This document shows positions 52,677-61,936 of a stretch of 64,000 nt of DNA, piece after piece. The notes beneath the pieces are model-generated. The model saw only the letters and a list, made by a program, of their open reading frames with translations. It was not told where the DNA came from and ran no database searches. A program made the position numbers and the translations under genes. This DNA comes from an uncultured Eubacteriales bacterium (GTDB lineage: Bacteria > Bacillota > Clostridia > Christensenellales > Aristaeellaceae): assembly GCA_902781095.1 (NCBI GenBank), contig CACZHW010000005.1, forward strand, positions 62,001-126,000, written 5' to 3'. Within the stretch, counting starts at the first letter, position 1. Each line of letters starts with the position of its first letter.

Positions 52677-55619
52677 ATGTCCGATTGCTACCGTCTGGGG
52701 CTGGATATCGGTTCCACGACCATCAAGTGCGTCCTGCTGGATCAGGACGACCACATCGTTTACAGCTGCTATGAGCGGCACTTTTCCCTCATCACACAGA
52801 AAACGCGCGAACTGCTGACCAAGATCGACGCCGATATCGTAAAGGGCAAGCCGGTCCAGCTGTGCATCTCCGGTTCCGCGGGCATGGGGCTCGCCCTGGG
52901 CTCCAACATCCCCTTCGTGCAGGAGGTTTACGCCACCAAGGTCGCCGTCGACCGCTACCGGCCCGGGACGGACGTCGTCATTGAGCTGGGCGGTGAAGAC
53001 GCCAAAATACTGTTCCTGAAGGGTACGCTCGAAGTCCGCATGAACGGCTCCTGCGCCGGCGGCACCGGCGCTTTCATCGACCAGATGGCGACGCTGCTCG
53101 GAATCACCCCCGACGAAATGAACCGCCTGGCCGCCAAAGCGGAGCGGACCTACACTATCGCGTCCCGCTGCGGCGTCTTCGCCAAGACCGACGTGCAGCC
53201 CCTGCTCAACCAGGGTGCCAAGCACACGGACGTCTCCCGTTCCATCTTCATGGCGGTCGTCAACCAGACGATTGCCGGCCTCGCCCAGGGCAGGCCGATC
53301 GAAGGGAACGTCGTCTACCTCGGCGGGCCGCTTACCTTCCTCTCGGAGCTGCGCAGCTGCTTTGACGAGACGCTGAAGCTCAAAGGCGTATGCCCGGAGA
53401 ACTCCCTCTACTACGTCGCCATCGGCGCGGCCTGGCAGCCCTCGCCGCTGCTGCTTCTCTCCGACTGTGTCGAGGCGATCGACGCCTTCCACAGCACGGA
53501 GAGCTACCGGGCGCTTCCGCCTCTGTTCTCCTCCCAGGAGGAGCTGAACGCTTTCCTCAGCCGGCACGCCTCGGCAAAGGTCAAAAAAGCCGATCCCGAC
53601 ACCTACAGGGGGCGGGTTTTCGTCGGCATAGACTCCGGCTCCACGACCATCAAATCCGCCGTCATCTCGGAAAACGGCGAGCTTCTGTTTACCCGGTACC
53701 AGTCCAACAGCGGGGATCCCGTCCCCCACGTGCGGGATTTTCTCCTTGATCTCCGTTCGAAATACCCCCAGTGGGAAATCGCGTCCAGCGCCGTCACAGG
53801 CTACGGTGAGGACATGATCCGCAGCGCGTTCGGCGTCAACCTGGGCATCGTCGAGACCATCGCGCACTATACCGCCGCCAAATCCTTCATGCCGGACGTC
53901 GACTTTATCATCGACATCGGCGGCCAGGACATCAAATGCTTCAAAATCCGCGGCGGCGTCATCGACAACATCTTTTTGAACGAGGCCTGTTCCTCCGGCT
54001 GCGGCTCCTTCCTGCAGACCTTTGCCAACGCGCTCGGCTATGACATCGGCGAGTTTGCGAAGCTGGGCCTGGCCTCCAGAAAGCCCGTCGACCTCGGTTC
54101 CCGCTGCACCGTCTTTATGAACTCCTCCGTCAAGCAGGCCCAGAAAGACGGCGCGGACATCACCGACATTTCCGCCGGACTGTCCATCTCCGTCGTCAAA
54201 AACGCGCTGTACAAGGTCATCCGCTGCTCCGGTCCGGAGGACCTGGGCCACCGCATCGTCGTCCAGGGCGGCACGTTCCTCAACGACGCCGTTCTGCGCG
54301 CCTTTGAAAAAGAACTGAATACGGAAGTCATCCGGCCGGACATCTCCGGCCTCATGGGCGCGTACGGCGCCGCGCTGTACGCGATGGACCAGCAGAAGAG
54401 GCACCCCGTCCAGAGCACGCTGCTCTCCTACGAAGAGCTCGCGGGCTTCAGGCAGGACGTCCGCCAGACCCGCTGCGGCCTTTGCGAGAACCACTGCCGG
54501 CTGACCATCAGCACTTTCCCGGGCGGCAGGCGTTTCATCAGCGGCAACCGCTGCGACAGGCCGGTCAAGGGCGAACGCGCGGACAGCGGTCTTAACCTCT
54601 ATGCCTACAAGCAGCAGCTGCTCAGCCGGCTCCGCGACAGCCATCCGGCGGACGCGCCCCGCGGCAAAATCGGTCTCCCACTCGCACTCAACCTGTACGA
54701 ACTGCTGCCCTTCTGGCACGCGCTGTTCACACAGCTGGGGTTCGACGTCGTCGTCTCACCCTTCTCCGGCAGGAGCCTGTACATCGCCGGACAGTCGACC
54801 ATCCCTTCCGATACGGTCTGCTTCCCGGCAAAGCTCGTGCACGGGCACATCGACTGGCTCATCCGCAACGGCGTGGGGACCGTCTTCTACCCTTGCATGA
54901 GTTACAACATCGACGAAAAGCTGGGTGACAACCACTACAACTGCCCCGTCGTCGCCTACTATCCGGAGGTCGTCGCCGCCAATATCCCCGCCGTACGCTC
55001 TATCCGCTTTATTCACGGCTACCTCGGCATCGATCACCGCCGTGATTTCCCGGGGAAGCTCTTCGCGCTGCTGCGGCAGTATTACCCCGATCTGGAAAAG
55101 AAAGAGGTGCGCCGGGCCTGCGACGCCGCCTATGACGCGTACGAGCGCTATATGCAGGACGTCCGCCGCGAAGGAGCCTCCTACATTGAGAAAGCCCGTC
55201 AGGAAGGCCGCCGGATCATCGTGCTGGCCGGCCGGCCTTACCACGTCGATCCGGAGACCAACCACGGCATCGACCGTCTGATCGCCGGGTTCGGCGCCGC
55301 CGTCGTGACGGAAGACGCGCTCTCCTGGCACATGCACAAGGAGCCGACCGGCGTCCTCAACCAATGGACGTATCACGCCCGGCTCTATGCCAGCGCCCGG
55401 TATATCGCCACGCAGCCCGACATGGACCTCGTTCAGCTCGTCTCCTTCGGTTGCGGCGTCGATGCGATCACCACGGACGAGGTCCGCGAGATTCTGGAAA
55501 GCCGGGGCAAGATTTACACGCAGATCAAGATTGATGAGATCACCAACCTGGGTGCGGTGCGCATCAGGCTCCGCTCTCTGTTTGCCGCCATCGATCAACA
55601 AGCGCAGAGGGGGGCCTGA
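52677..55619 (+). CDS. 2-hydroxyacyl-CoA dehydratase activase-related protein: two BadF/HgdC ATPase domains plus DUF2229
   Basis: A 980-residue protein. Domain 1 (about 1-290) has GLDIGSTTIKCVLLD, NGSCAGGTGAF and ASRCGVF. Domain 2 (about 315-590) has GIDSGSTTIKSAVIS, NEACSSGCGSF and GSRCTVF. Each repeat keeps the two Cys positions that bridge the [4Fe-4S] cluster in HgdC activators. A DUF2229-like segment follows with CGLCENHC and further Cys. Activators use ATP to push an electron into a dehydratase. Relatives are often one chain of about 1,400 residues; here the final part is a separate gene two bases downstream. The native target is unknown. Confidence 0.9.
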   Translation: MSDCYRLGLDIGSTTIKCVLLDQDDHIVYSCYERHFSLITQKTRELLTKIDADIVKGKPVQLCISGSAGMGLALGSNIPFVQEVYATKVAVDRYRPGTDVVIELGGEDAKILFLKGTLEVRMNGSCAGGTGAFIDQMATLLGITPDEMNRLAAKAERTYTIASRCGVFAKTDVQPLLNQGAKHTDVSRSIFMAVVNQTIAGLAQGRPIEGNVVYLGGPLTFLSELRSCFDETLKLKGVCPENSLYYVAIGAAWQPSPLLLLSDCVEAIDAFHSTESYRALPPLFSSQEELNAFLSRHASAKVKKADPDTYRGRVFVGIDSGSTTIKSAVISENGELLFTRYQSNSGDPVPHVRDFLLDLRSKYPQWEIASSAVTGYGEDMIRSAFGVNLGIVETIAHYTAAKSFMPDVDFIIDIGGQDIKCFKIRGGVIDNIFLNEACSSGCGSFLQTFANALGYDIGEFAKLGLASRKPVDLGSRCTVFMNSSVKQAQKDGADITDISAGLSISVVKNALYKVIRCSGPEDLGHRIVVQGGTFLNDAVLRAFEKELNTEVIRPDISGLMGAYGAALYAMDQQKRHPVQSTLLSYEELAGFRQDVRQTRCGLCENHCRLTISTFPGGRRFISGNRCDRPVKGERADSGLNLYAYKQQLLSRLRDSHPADAPRGKIGLPLALNLYELLPFWHALFTQLGFDVVVSPFSGRSLYIAGQSTIPSDTVCFPAKLVHGHIDWLIRNGVGTVFYPCMSYNIDEKLGDNHYNCPVVAYYPEVVAANIPAVRSIRFIHGYLGIDHRRDFPGKLFALLRQYYPDLEKKEVRRACDAAYDAYERYMQDVRREGASYIEKARQEGRRIIVLAGRPYHVDPETNHGIDRLIAGFGAAVVTEDALSWHMHKEPTGVLNQWTYHARLYASARYIATQPDMDLVQLVSFGCGVDAITTDEVREILESRGKIYTQIKIDEITNLGAVRIRLRSLFAAIDQQAQRGA

Positions 55620-55621
55620 GC

Positions 55622-56968
55622 GTGGACAGCGAACACGTCGAGTTTACAAAGGAGATGCGGGAGGCGGGCTACACCATCCTCATCCCCAATATGCTGGAGT
55701 TCCACTTCTCTCTGATCGAGAAGGTGCTGCGTTTAAACGGCTATAACGCCGTCGTGCTCCACAACAGCGGCCCGGGCGTCATGGCCGAAGGGCTCAAGTA
55801 CGTCCACAACGACACCTGCGTCCCCGCCCTGCTGGTCATCGGCCAGTTCCTGGATGCGCTCCATTCCGGCGAATACGACCTGAACAAGGTCGCCCTCATG
55901 ATCACCCAGACGGGCGGCGGCTGCCGCGCCAGCAATTACATCTTCCTGCTCCGGAAGGCGCTCAAAAAGGCCGGGCTCTCGCAGATTCCGGTCATCTCCG
56001 TCAATCTGTCCGGCCTGGAGAAGGCCTCCGGCTTCAAGATCACCGTCCCGCTCATCCGGCAGCTCGTCGCCTCCCTGGTTTACGGCGACTGCATCATGTG
56101 CGTCTCCAACCAGACGCGGCCTTACGAGCAGCACAAGGGCGATACGAACGCGCTCATCGAAAAATGGAACGACGCGCTCATTGGCCAGTATAACAAGGGC
56201 CGCGGCCTTTCCCGCCGGGATATGCGCGAAAACCTCCGCGCAATCGTCAATGACTTCGACAACATTGGCAGAAGCCGGGAACGGAAGACGCGCGTGGGCA
56301 TCGTCGGCGAAATCTACGTCAAGTACTCCTCTCTGGGCAACAACGGTCTGGAGGCCTTCCTGCAGACGCAGGACTGCGAATACATGCTTCCCGGCATTAT
56401 GGCCTTTATCGAGTTCAAGATCGACAACCGCGTGGAAGACATCCGTCTTTACGGAGGCAGCCGTCTAAAGAAGATCTTCTGCCAGCTGTTTCTCCGCTAC
56501 GTGGAGAGCATGGAGCGCATGCTGATCGAAGCGGTCGCCGCCCACCCCGCTTTTGTTCCGCCCACGGCCTACCAGCACATCAAGGGGCTCGTGGACGGCG
56601 TCATCGGCTACGGCAGCAAGATGGGCGAAGGATGGCTGCTGACCGCCGAGATGCTGGAGCTTGCGGAAAACGGCTATGAAAACATCATCTGCACGCAGCC
56701 CTTCGGCTGCCTGCCCAACCACATCAACGGCAAGGGAATGATCCGCCGGCTGACGGAAGTCCACCCCGGCATCAACATCGTTCCCATCGACTACGACCTC
56801 TCCGCGACCAAGGTCAATCAGGAGAACCGCATCCGCCTCATGCTCGCCGTCGCAAAAGACGCCGAGGCAAAGGCTGCCGCACAGCGGCAGCTGCTCGAAC
56901 AGGAGCATCTGGCCGAGGAGGCCGCCGCGGCCTGGGAAGCCCGTCCAAAGGCGGATTCTTCGAAGTAA
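55622..56968 (+). CDS. 2-hydroxyacyl-CoA dehydratase-like (HgdB/D-type) protein, partner of the upstream activase
   Basis: A 448-residue protein beginning at GTG 55622 with AGAGGGGGG upstream. YVHNDTCVPALLVIGQFLDA and TQTGGGCRASNYIFLLRKAL keep Cys residues typical of HgdB-like Fe-S proteins, as does the later CTQPFGCLPNHINGKGM. It corresponds to the C-terminal part of the fused proteins of about 1,400 residues. It lies in another frame from the activase but has its own start and ribosome site, so I read a natural split rather than a frameshift. A double-stranded terminator follows. Confidence 0.85.
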   Translation: MDSEHVEFTKEMREAGYTILIPNMLEFHFSLIEKVLRLNGYNAVVLHNSGPGVMAEGLKYVHNDTCVPALLVIGQFLDALHSGEYDLNKVALMITQTGGGCRASNYIFLLRKALKKAGLSQIPVISVNLSGLEKASGFKITVPLIRQLVASLVYGDCIMCVSNQTRPYEQHKGDTNALIEKWNDALIGQYNKGRGLSRRDMRENLRAIVNDFDNIGRSRERKTRVGIVGEIYVKYSSLGNNGLEAFLQTQDCEYMLPGIMAFIEFKIDNRVEDIRLYGGSRLKKIFCQLFLRYVESMERMLIEAVAAHPAFVPPTAYQHIKGLVDGVIGYGSKMGEGWLLTAEMLELAENGYENIICTQPFGCLPNHINGKGMIRRLTEVHPGINIVPIDYDLSATKVNQENRIRLMLAVAKDAEAKAAAQRQLLEQEHLAEEAAAAWEARPKADSSK

Positions 56969-56981
56969 AGCGGCCGGATTT

Positions 56982-57036
56982 AAAAAAAACAGGACCCCTG
57001 CAGGCACAGCAGCCATGCAGGGGTCCTTCCTTTTCC
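56982..57036. terminator. Bidirectional terminator between the dehydratase and YnzC-like genes
   Basis: GGACCCCTGCA (56992-57002) pairs with TGCAGGGGTCC (57016-57026). Plus-strand transcripts meet TTCCTTTT; minus-strand transcripts meet a run of eight T residues. It ends both convergent operons. Confidence 0.92.
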
Positions 57037-57039
57037 GGT

Positions 57040-57252
57040 TCAGTTCAGTTTATCCCGTTTGATCAGCGGTTTGTACGTCCCGTCTTCCTGCTCCACGCGC
57101 ACCCGCTTCAGGGTCTCCTCCATGTTCGCGCGGAATTCGTCCAGGTACTGCCGGCGCAACACCGCCTGTTCTTCCAGCTCGGCAGGGGTCAGACCGATGG
57201 TCTTCTTTTTCCTCGCCAGTTCGTTGATCCGTTCGATTTTCTCGTGTTCCAT
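57040..57252 (-). CDS. DUF896 (YnzC-like) small protein
   Basis: A 70-residue protein: IERINELARKKKTIGLTPAE, then EEQAVLRRQYLDEFRANMEE, the DUF896 signature. Homologues are small helical proteins; B. subtilis YnzC is encoded in the SOS-regulated yneA operon, but no SOS genes adjoin this one. ATG at 57252 has AAGGAG upstream, 15 bases after nagA. It is the last gene of Hsp70-like-nagB-nagA-ynzC. The role is unknown. Confidence 0.92.
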   Translation of the reverse strand: MEHEKIERINELARKKKTIGLTPAELEEQAVLRRQYLDEFRANMEETLKRVRVEQEDGTYKPLIKRDKLN

Positions 57253-57267
57253 TCTGTCTCCTTCTGC

Positions 57268-58395
57268 TTAGGGGGCGGTGCGCGTATCCACAACGCCCGC
57301 GTAATCCCAGTTTCCGTCCATCAGGGCAAAGATCCCGACCGCTCCCGGTTCGATCCGGCCATATTCAGCAGCGCCCACGGAGTCGGCCGGCGTGCGGGTC
57401 GCCATGGGAATGACGGTCTCCGGACTCATTCCGGCCAGGCGGATCATATTCGTCACCGCGCGGTGCAGGACGAGGGTGGACCCCGCCAACACGCCGCTCT
57501 CCAGCCGCGCGGCTCCGCCTTTCACGATGACGCGCTGGCCGCCCAGCTCATACTCCCCCTCCGGGAGCCCCGCAGCCTCCATCGAATCCGAAATCAGCGC
57601 GACGCCTTTGCTTCCCTTGCACAACGCCGCGATCCTCAGAACGTCCGGGTGGAGGTGAATTCCGTCCGCAATCATCTGCACCAGGATGCGGTCGTCCGCA
57701 AGCCCGGCCCCGGGGATCCCCGGTTTCCGATGATGCAGCGGCGTCTGCGCGTTGAACAGATGCGTTATCTGCGTGAGACCTGCGTCCGCAGCCGCGTGGA
57801 TATCCTCAGCCGACGCCCCGGAGTGCGCCGCACAGGTCACAATTCCGCGCGCCGCCAGTGTCCGGATGAGTTCCGTCGCCCCAGGGAGCTCCGGCGCAAG
57901 CGTCATCATCCGCACACAGCGGATTCCCCGGGTCAGCTGCCCGTAAGCCTCCGCTGACGGAGCCATCAGGCACTCCTCGCGCTGGGCTCCTTTGTAGGAA
58001 GGGTTCAAAAACGGCGCTTCCATGTGGGCGCCCAGTACTGCGGCACCGCTAGGCTCCTGCCGGTCGCAGACCGCCTGTATGCCTGAAAGAGCCGATCGGG
58101 TCTCCTCCTTCGTCGCGCTCATCGTCGTCGGCACAAAAGCCGCCGTACCGGTCTCAAGCAGGCCGCGGCTCATCGCGCGCACGTCCGCCTCCCCGCGCAT
58201 GCAGTCCGCGCCGCCATACGCATGGATATGGATATCCACAAACCCCGGCAGCACGTGATTTCCGCCGCAGTCGTACACGCGCTCGCCCGCCTCTGGCGTC
58301 AGATCCCCGATTCCGGTGATCCGACCGCCTGCCGTCCGCACCGATGCGCGGATGAAACGCCCGTCGACAAACAGCAGCCCGTTTTCAAGCAGCAT
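57268..58395 (-). CDS. nagA: N-acetylglucosamine-6-phosphate deacetylase
   Basis: A 375-residue amidohydrolase. GFVDIHIHAYGGAD gives the metal His pair, GAHMEAPFLNP contains the metal Glu, and CAAHSGAS and ITHLFNAQTPLHHR supply further ligands; LISDSMEAAG holds the catalytic Asp. It converts GlcNAc-6-P to GlcN-6-P and acetate. HMEAPF and SDSM differ from the usual HLEGPF and TDAM but keep the key residues. ATG at 58395 follows GGGGGAG, 19 bases after nagB. Confidence 0.94.
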   Translation of the reverse strand: MLLENGLLFVDGRFIRASVRTAGGRITGIGDLTPEAGERVYDCGGNHVLPGFVDIHIHAYGGADCMRGEADVRAMSRGLLETGTAAFVPTTMSATKEETRSALSGIQAVCDRQEPSGAAVLGAHMEAPFLNPSYKGAQREECLMAPSAEAYGQLTRGIRCVRMMTLAPELPGATELIRTLAARGIVTCAAHSGASAEDIHAAADAGLTQITHLFNAQTPLHHRKPGIPGAGLADDRILVQMIADGIHLHPDVLRIAALCKGSKGVALISDSMEAAGLPEGEYELGGQRVIVKGGAARLESGVLAGSTLVLHRAVTNMIRLAGMSPETVIPMATRTPADSVGAAEYGRIEPGAVGIFALMDGNWDYAGVVDTRTAP

Positions 58396-58414
58396 GCTTC
58401 TCCCCCTTTTTGAA

Positions 58415-59137
58415 TCAATCCGTCATGAGCTTCCCGGCTTCCCGGTCCGTCAGGATGACGCAGCACGGATGAAGCTGAAGGATCGACGCGGGTACCTCCG
58501 GCGTGATCGGACCGCGGATGGTCCGGTAAACGGCGTTCGCCTTGCTTTCGCCGGTCGCCACCAGCACGACGCACCGGGCGCTCATGATGTTCCCGATCCC
58601 CATGGAAATCGCCTGGCGCGGCACGTCGTCCGCGCTGTTGAAAAAGCGCGCGTTGGCTTCAATGGTGTCCTCCGTCAGCGTCACCACGTGCGTGCCATAC
58701 GTAAAATCCGCCGCCGGCTCGTTGAAACCGATGTGTCCGTTACGCCCGATTCCGAGCAGCTGGATATCGATGCCGCCCGCCTGCCGGATGGCCTCGTCAT
58801 AAGCCACGCCGTCCAGCGAAGAACGCCCGCTGGGCAGATGGACGTTTTCGGGCCGCAGATTGACCTTGCTGAAGAGATGCTCTTCCATAAACGAATGATA
58901 GGAAAGCGGATTCTTTTCGTCGATACCGACATACTCGTCCAGGTTGAAGGTGCGGACACGGTCGAAGTCGATCACGCCCCGCTTGTACCAGGAAACGAGC
59001 ATCTCGTACGCAGGGATGGGGGTCGACCCTGTCGCCAGTCCCAGTACGCTGTCGCCCTTCCTCGTGATCTGCGCCGCGATCAGCACGCCGGCCGCTTCAC
59101 AGGCTGCCCTCGCATTTTCATAGACGTGAAATTCCAT
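58415..59137 (-). CDS. nagB: Glucosamine-6-phosphate deaminase
   Basis: A 240-residue enzyme. LGLATGSTPIPAYEML binds phosphate, FNLDEYVGI holds the catalytic Asp, and GIGRNGHIGFNEP is the NagB hallmark. It converts GlcN-6-P to fructose-6-P and ammonia, completing amino-sugar catabolism with NagA. ATG at 59137 has AAAGGAGGAGGA upstream. It is 44 bases downstream of the Hsp70-like gene with no obvious separate promoter, so it is probably co-transcribed. Confidence 0.96.
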   Translation of the reverse strand: MEFHVYENARAACEAAGVLIAAQITRKGDSVLGLATGSTPIPAYEMLVSWYKRGVIDFDRVRTFNLDEYVGIDEKNPLSYHSFMEEHLFSKVNLRPENVHLPSGRSSLDGVAYDEAIRQAGGIDIQLLGIGRNGHIGFNEPAADFTYGTHVVTLTEDTIEANARFFNSADDVPRQAISMGIGNIMSARCVVLVATGESKANAVYRTIRGPITPEVPASILQLHPCCVILTDREAGKLMTD

Positions 59138-59181
59138 ACAGTCCTCCTCCTTTTCCGTTCATTCACCGCTGCCGCGGTCGG

Positions 59182-61086
59182 TCAAGCTGAAATGGACATC
59201 TCCGCGTTTTTGGCCATCTGTTCCAACTGGGCACCCAGCGTCTCGCCGAGGCTTTGAGTCAGCCGTGCGGCGAAGCCGTTCGCCGGATCCGCCAGGCTGC
59301 TGATGATTTCCCGCTTGATGTCTTCTTTTTGCCGCTCCATTCCGCGCCGGACTGCCCGTTCCGTAACGAGCCCGCGCAGGAAAACCGGAATTGTCGCACG
59401 CCGGAGCGCTTTCTCCATACCGGATCGCCCGATGAGCGCCACCAGGATGCCCACGACGGCGCCCGTCAGGATCCCGACCGGCCCCGTTCCGATCACCGCA
59501 ATCCCTCCGCCGCCGCACACGGCCGCGCCGATCGCCGCGAAGACGACGCCCATCAGTCCGGAAAGCCAGTCCATCCCCATCGCGTCCGTCAGGGACAGCT
59601 TTACCCCCGAGAGGCCCGTCCTGAGCGGCATCGCCCCCAGCGACATATGCTCCGGCGGCACGCCGCAGCGCACGCACAGCGCGGTCAGTTCGTTTTCCAG
59701 CGTCCGCATGAGGCCCGAAAGCCACGACTGAACGGCGTCCTCAAGCCCCGAACGGACGGCGTCTCCGGAAAAGGCAGCCGCAATCTTCTGGCCGATCATG
59801 GCGTCCAGTTCGTCGACGGTCGAAATGCCGCCGTGCTTCCACAGCCCGACGGACTCCAGCGTGCTGTCCACCGCCACGCTGTAGAGCGATTCGGCAATCG
59901 GTTCGTACAGTTCATGCACGCTGGCGGAAACCAGCCTGGACAGGGTTTCGCCATGGGCGATGGACGCGACCTCCCTGCGGAATACCGCAAGATTCTCGTC
60001 GACGCGTCCCGCATACGCCAGACCGCGCGCAATCGAGCACTCCGGCTCCGGCGTCATGACGGAGAGGCTGTCCGGGAACGCCGCGCGGACCTCCTCCTTC
60101 AAAAAGCCCATCCGGCTTGCGCCGCCCGTGAGGATGACGACGCCGGGCGGACACTTCCGGCTCACTTCCGCTGCGGTGCGCAGCGTATCCTGCAGGCAGG
60201 ACAGGAAGCTCTTGCCGCCCAGGGCCGGGATCGGTTCGCGGATCAATTCCTCTACCGCAGAGCGGGTGAGCTTCATCTCCAGGATGAGCGCTTTGTCATA
60301 GCAGACGAGCACGCGCTTGGAAAGGCCGGTGCCCTCGCCTGCTTTTTCATCCAGAAAGTACTTTTCCTTCAGGCGCCTCGCTTCCAGTTCGCAATAGCTG
60401 TACCAGGCCGGGCTTTCCTTCAGTACGCGCTCAAGCTCCGCCCTGTCCGCGCTCGTCTCGACGGCATGCCGCAGGATCAGTTCGTCCAGCAGGCCGCCGC
60501 CCAGATTGGTGTCTCCGAAAAGCGAAAGATCCTGCTGGTGTCCGTCGATGATGTAGGCAAAATCCGTCGTGGAGCTGCCCACGTCGATCACCATGGCGCT
60601 CCTGCGCATCCTGTCCGCGTCGACGCGCAGCCCCCGTGCGTGTCTCGCATAAAGAAAGGCCGCACGCGACTCGGGCACGACGCGCACATTCGGAAAGCCC
60701 GCCGATTCCATCAGCGCGGCGTACTGCTCGCGTCTGCCCTCTCCCCAGCCGGCCGGGCAGCCGACGACGGTGTGGGTGACCTCCGCCATAAGCGCCGGCT
60801 CGCTGCGCATGAGTTCGGCGACGACCCCCTGCGCGAAAGCGCGGATATCCGCCGACGCGGCCGGATCAATCAGATAACGGGATTTGAATCGCACCCGGGC
60901 GTCCTCGGATCCGGCCTGCACGCTGGCCGTGTCGCCGATTACGATCCGCCCGGAAATGTAGCCGACCGCAGAGAGGATCGAGAGCTGTCCCATCAGCGGC
61001 AAAACGCGCGGCTCCACCGCGGAGCTTCCGTCCAGCAGGGTTACGCAGCTTTCGCCGTCACCCAGATCAAAACCCAGTATCTTCAC
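59182..61086 (-). CDS. Hsp70/DnaK-like ATPase with C-terminal glycine-rich membrane segment
   Basis: A protein of about 634 residues. The actin-like ATPase (about 1-370) shows phosphate motif 1 GFDLGDGESCVTLL, phosphate motif 2 VIDVGSSTTDFAY and adenosine motif VILTGGASRMGFL. The usual DnaK substrate-binding domain is not recognisable. Instead a helical region (about 385-500) precedes a long Gly/Ala/Val-rich hydrophobic segment (about 505-555, with AAVCGGGGIAVIGTG) resembling a glycine-zipper hairpin, then an amphipathic helical tail. GTG at 61086 has AGAGGA upstream. It is first in an operon with nagB-nagA-ynzC. Function is unknown; no J-protein or GrpE adjoins it. Confidence 0.82.
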   Translation of the reverse strand: MKILGFDLGDGESCVTLLDGSSAVEPRVLPLMGQLSILSAVGYISGRIVIGDTASVQAGSEDARVRFKSRYLIDPAASADIRAFAQGVVAELMRSEPALMAEVTHTVVGCPAGWGEGRREQYAALMESAGFPNVRVVPESRAAFLYARHARGLRVDADRMRRSAMVIDVGSSTTDFAYIIDGHQQDLSLFGDTNLGGGLLDELILRHAVETSADRAELERVLKESPAWYSYCELEARRLKEKYFLDEKAGEGTGLSKRVLVCYDKALILEMKLTRSAVEELIREPIPALGGKSFLSCLQDTLRTAAEVSRKCPPGVVILTGGASRMGFLKEEVRAAFPDSLSVMTPEPECSIARGLAYAGRVDENLAVFRREVASIAHGETLSRLVSASVHELYEPIAESLYSVAVDSTLESVGLWKHGGISTVDELDAMIGQKIAAAFSGDAVRSGLEDAVQSWLSGLMRTLENELTALCVRCGVPPEHMSLGAMPLRTGLSGVKLSLTDAMGMDWLSGLMGVVFAAIGAAVCGGGGIAVIGTGPVGILTGAVVGILVALIGRSGMEKALRRATIPVFLRGLVTERAVRRGMERQKEDIKREIISSLADPANGFAARLTQSLGETLGAQLEQMAKNAEMSISA

Positions 61087-61177
61087 AGTTTTCCTCTTTT
61101 TCTGTCCTGAGCGCCGCGGCACCGGGCGCTGAAACTGCTTGTAATACAAAGAAGTAAACGACCTTCCGATCATTTCC

Positions 61178-61205
61178 ATTATAACGTTTTGGCCTTTTGT
61201 GTCAA
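61178..61205 (-). promoter_or_regulatory. Promoter for the Hsp70-like-nagBA operon
   Basis: On the complement TTGACA (61205-61200), 16 bases and TATAAT (61183-61178) leave a leader of about 85 bases before the GTG. No CtsR or CIRCE motif is seen, and no amino-sugar operator is recognised. Confidence 0.8.
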
Positions 61206-61232
61206 GCACGGCCGTTGCCGCACCGCGAAGGC

Positions 61233-61910
61233 TCAGCCTTCGACTTCCGCCTTGTGTCCGTAGATGATCTGTCCGATGCTGGCCGCAATCTTCAGGTCGT
61301 CCTCCGTGTTGATGTCCACGGCCTCGTACGGGCTTACGATGTGGATATACGGATTTCTGCCGATGCGGCAGCGGTAGCGGTCCAGGGCGTCGTGCTTGAT
61401 GCCGTACAACCCCGTCGTCTCCTCGATGACCGGAAGCATATCCTGGCTGCGCGGCAGGATGCCCGGGCGGTAATTGACCGGCGTGCCCGCCAGCCAGAAA
61501 AAGCCATGGTGCTCCGTCGCCGTGAAGCAGGAGTCGTACGTTTCACTCGTCGTCAGCATCTCCACGCACCTGCGGATGGTCGAGGGCTGCAGGTAAGGCG
61601 CCGTGACAAAGAGCTGGACGTAGTAATCATAATTCGGAAACAACTCAAACTGGTGCACCAGCACGTCGTTTCCGTTGGCGGTACTCAGCGCCAACTCCGG
61701 CTTCCGGTCGATGACACCCAGCCCCATCTTCGTCGCGTATTCCTTGATTTCGTCGCTGTTCGTATCGACGTAGATTTCGTCGAAACAGTCCGCAGCAACA
61801 GCGTGCTCGCACAGGTAGCGGTAGAGCTTTTTACCGTTGAGAGGCCGGAAATTCTTTCCGGGCACCCGTTCCGAATTGGCTTTGATCGGAATAAAAGCAG
61901 CAATACTCAT
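61233..61910 (-). CDS. CMP-sugar synthetase (acylneuraminate cytidylyltransferase family)
   Basis: A protein of about 225 residues starting AAFIPIKANSERVPGKNFRP, the nucleotide-binding signature of NeuA/KdsB-like cytidylyltransferases. DEIYVDTNSDEI and VDINTEDDLKIAASI supply the metal-binding acids. It is expected to activate a sialic-acid-like or other nonulosonic sugar with CTP; the exact sugar cannot be told. ATG at 61910 follows GGGAGG; six upstream codons are less likely. It lies 26 bases after the glycosyltransferase gene, in a surface-glycan locus extending past the right edge. Confidence 0.9.
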   Translation of the reverse strand: MSIAAFIPIKANSERVPGKNFRPLNGKKLYRYLCEHAVAADCFDEIYVDTNSDEIKEYATKMGLGVIDRKPELALSTANGNDVLVHQFELFPNYDYYVQLFVTAPYLQPSTIRRCVEMLTTSETYDSCFTATEHHGFFWLAGTPVNYRPGILPRSQDMLPVIEETTGLYGIKHDALDRYRCRIGRNPYIHIVSPYEAVDINTEDDLKIAASIGQIIYGHKAEVEG

Positions 61911-61936
61911 CCGAATTTTCCTCCCCACTCACTCTC

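Noticed and set aside
55600-55640. Frameshift error splitting the activase/dehydratase gene
   Set aside because: The downstream gene has a GTG start with a strong AGAGGGGGG ribosome site at proper spacing. A natural split is simpler, though reads should confirm it.
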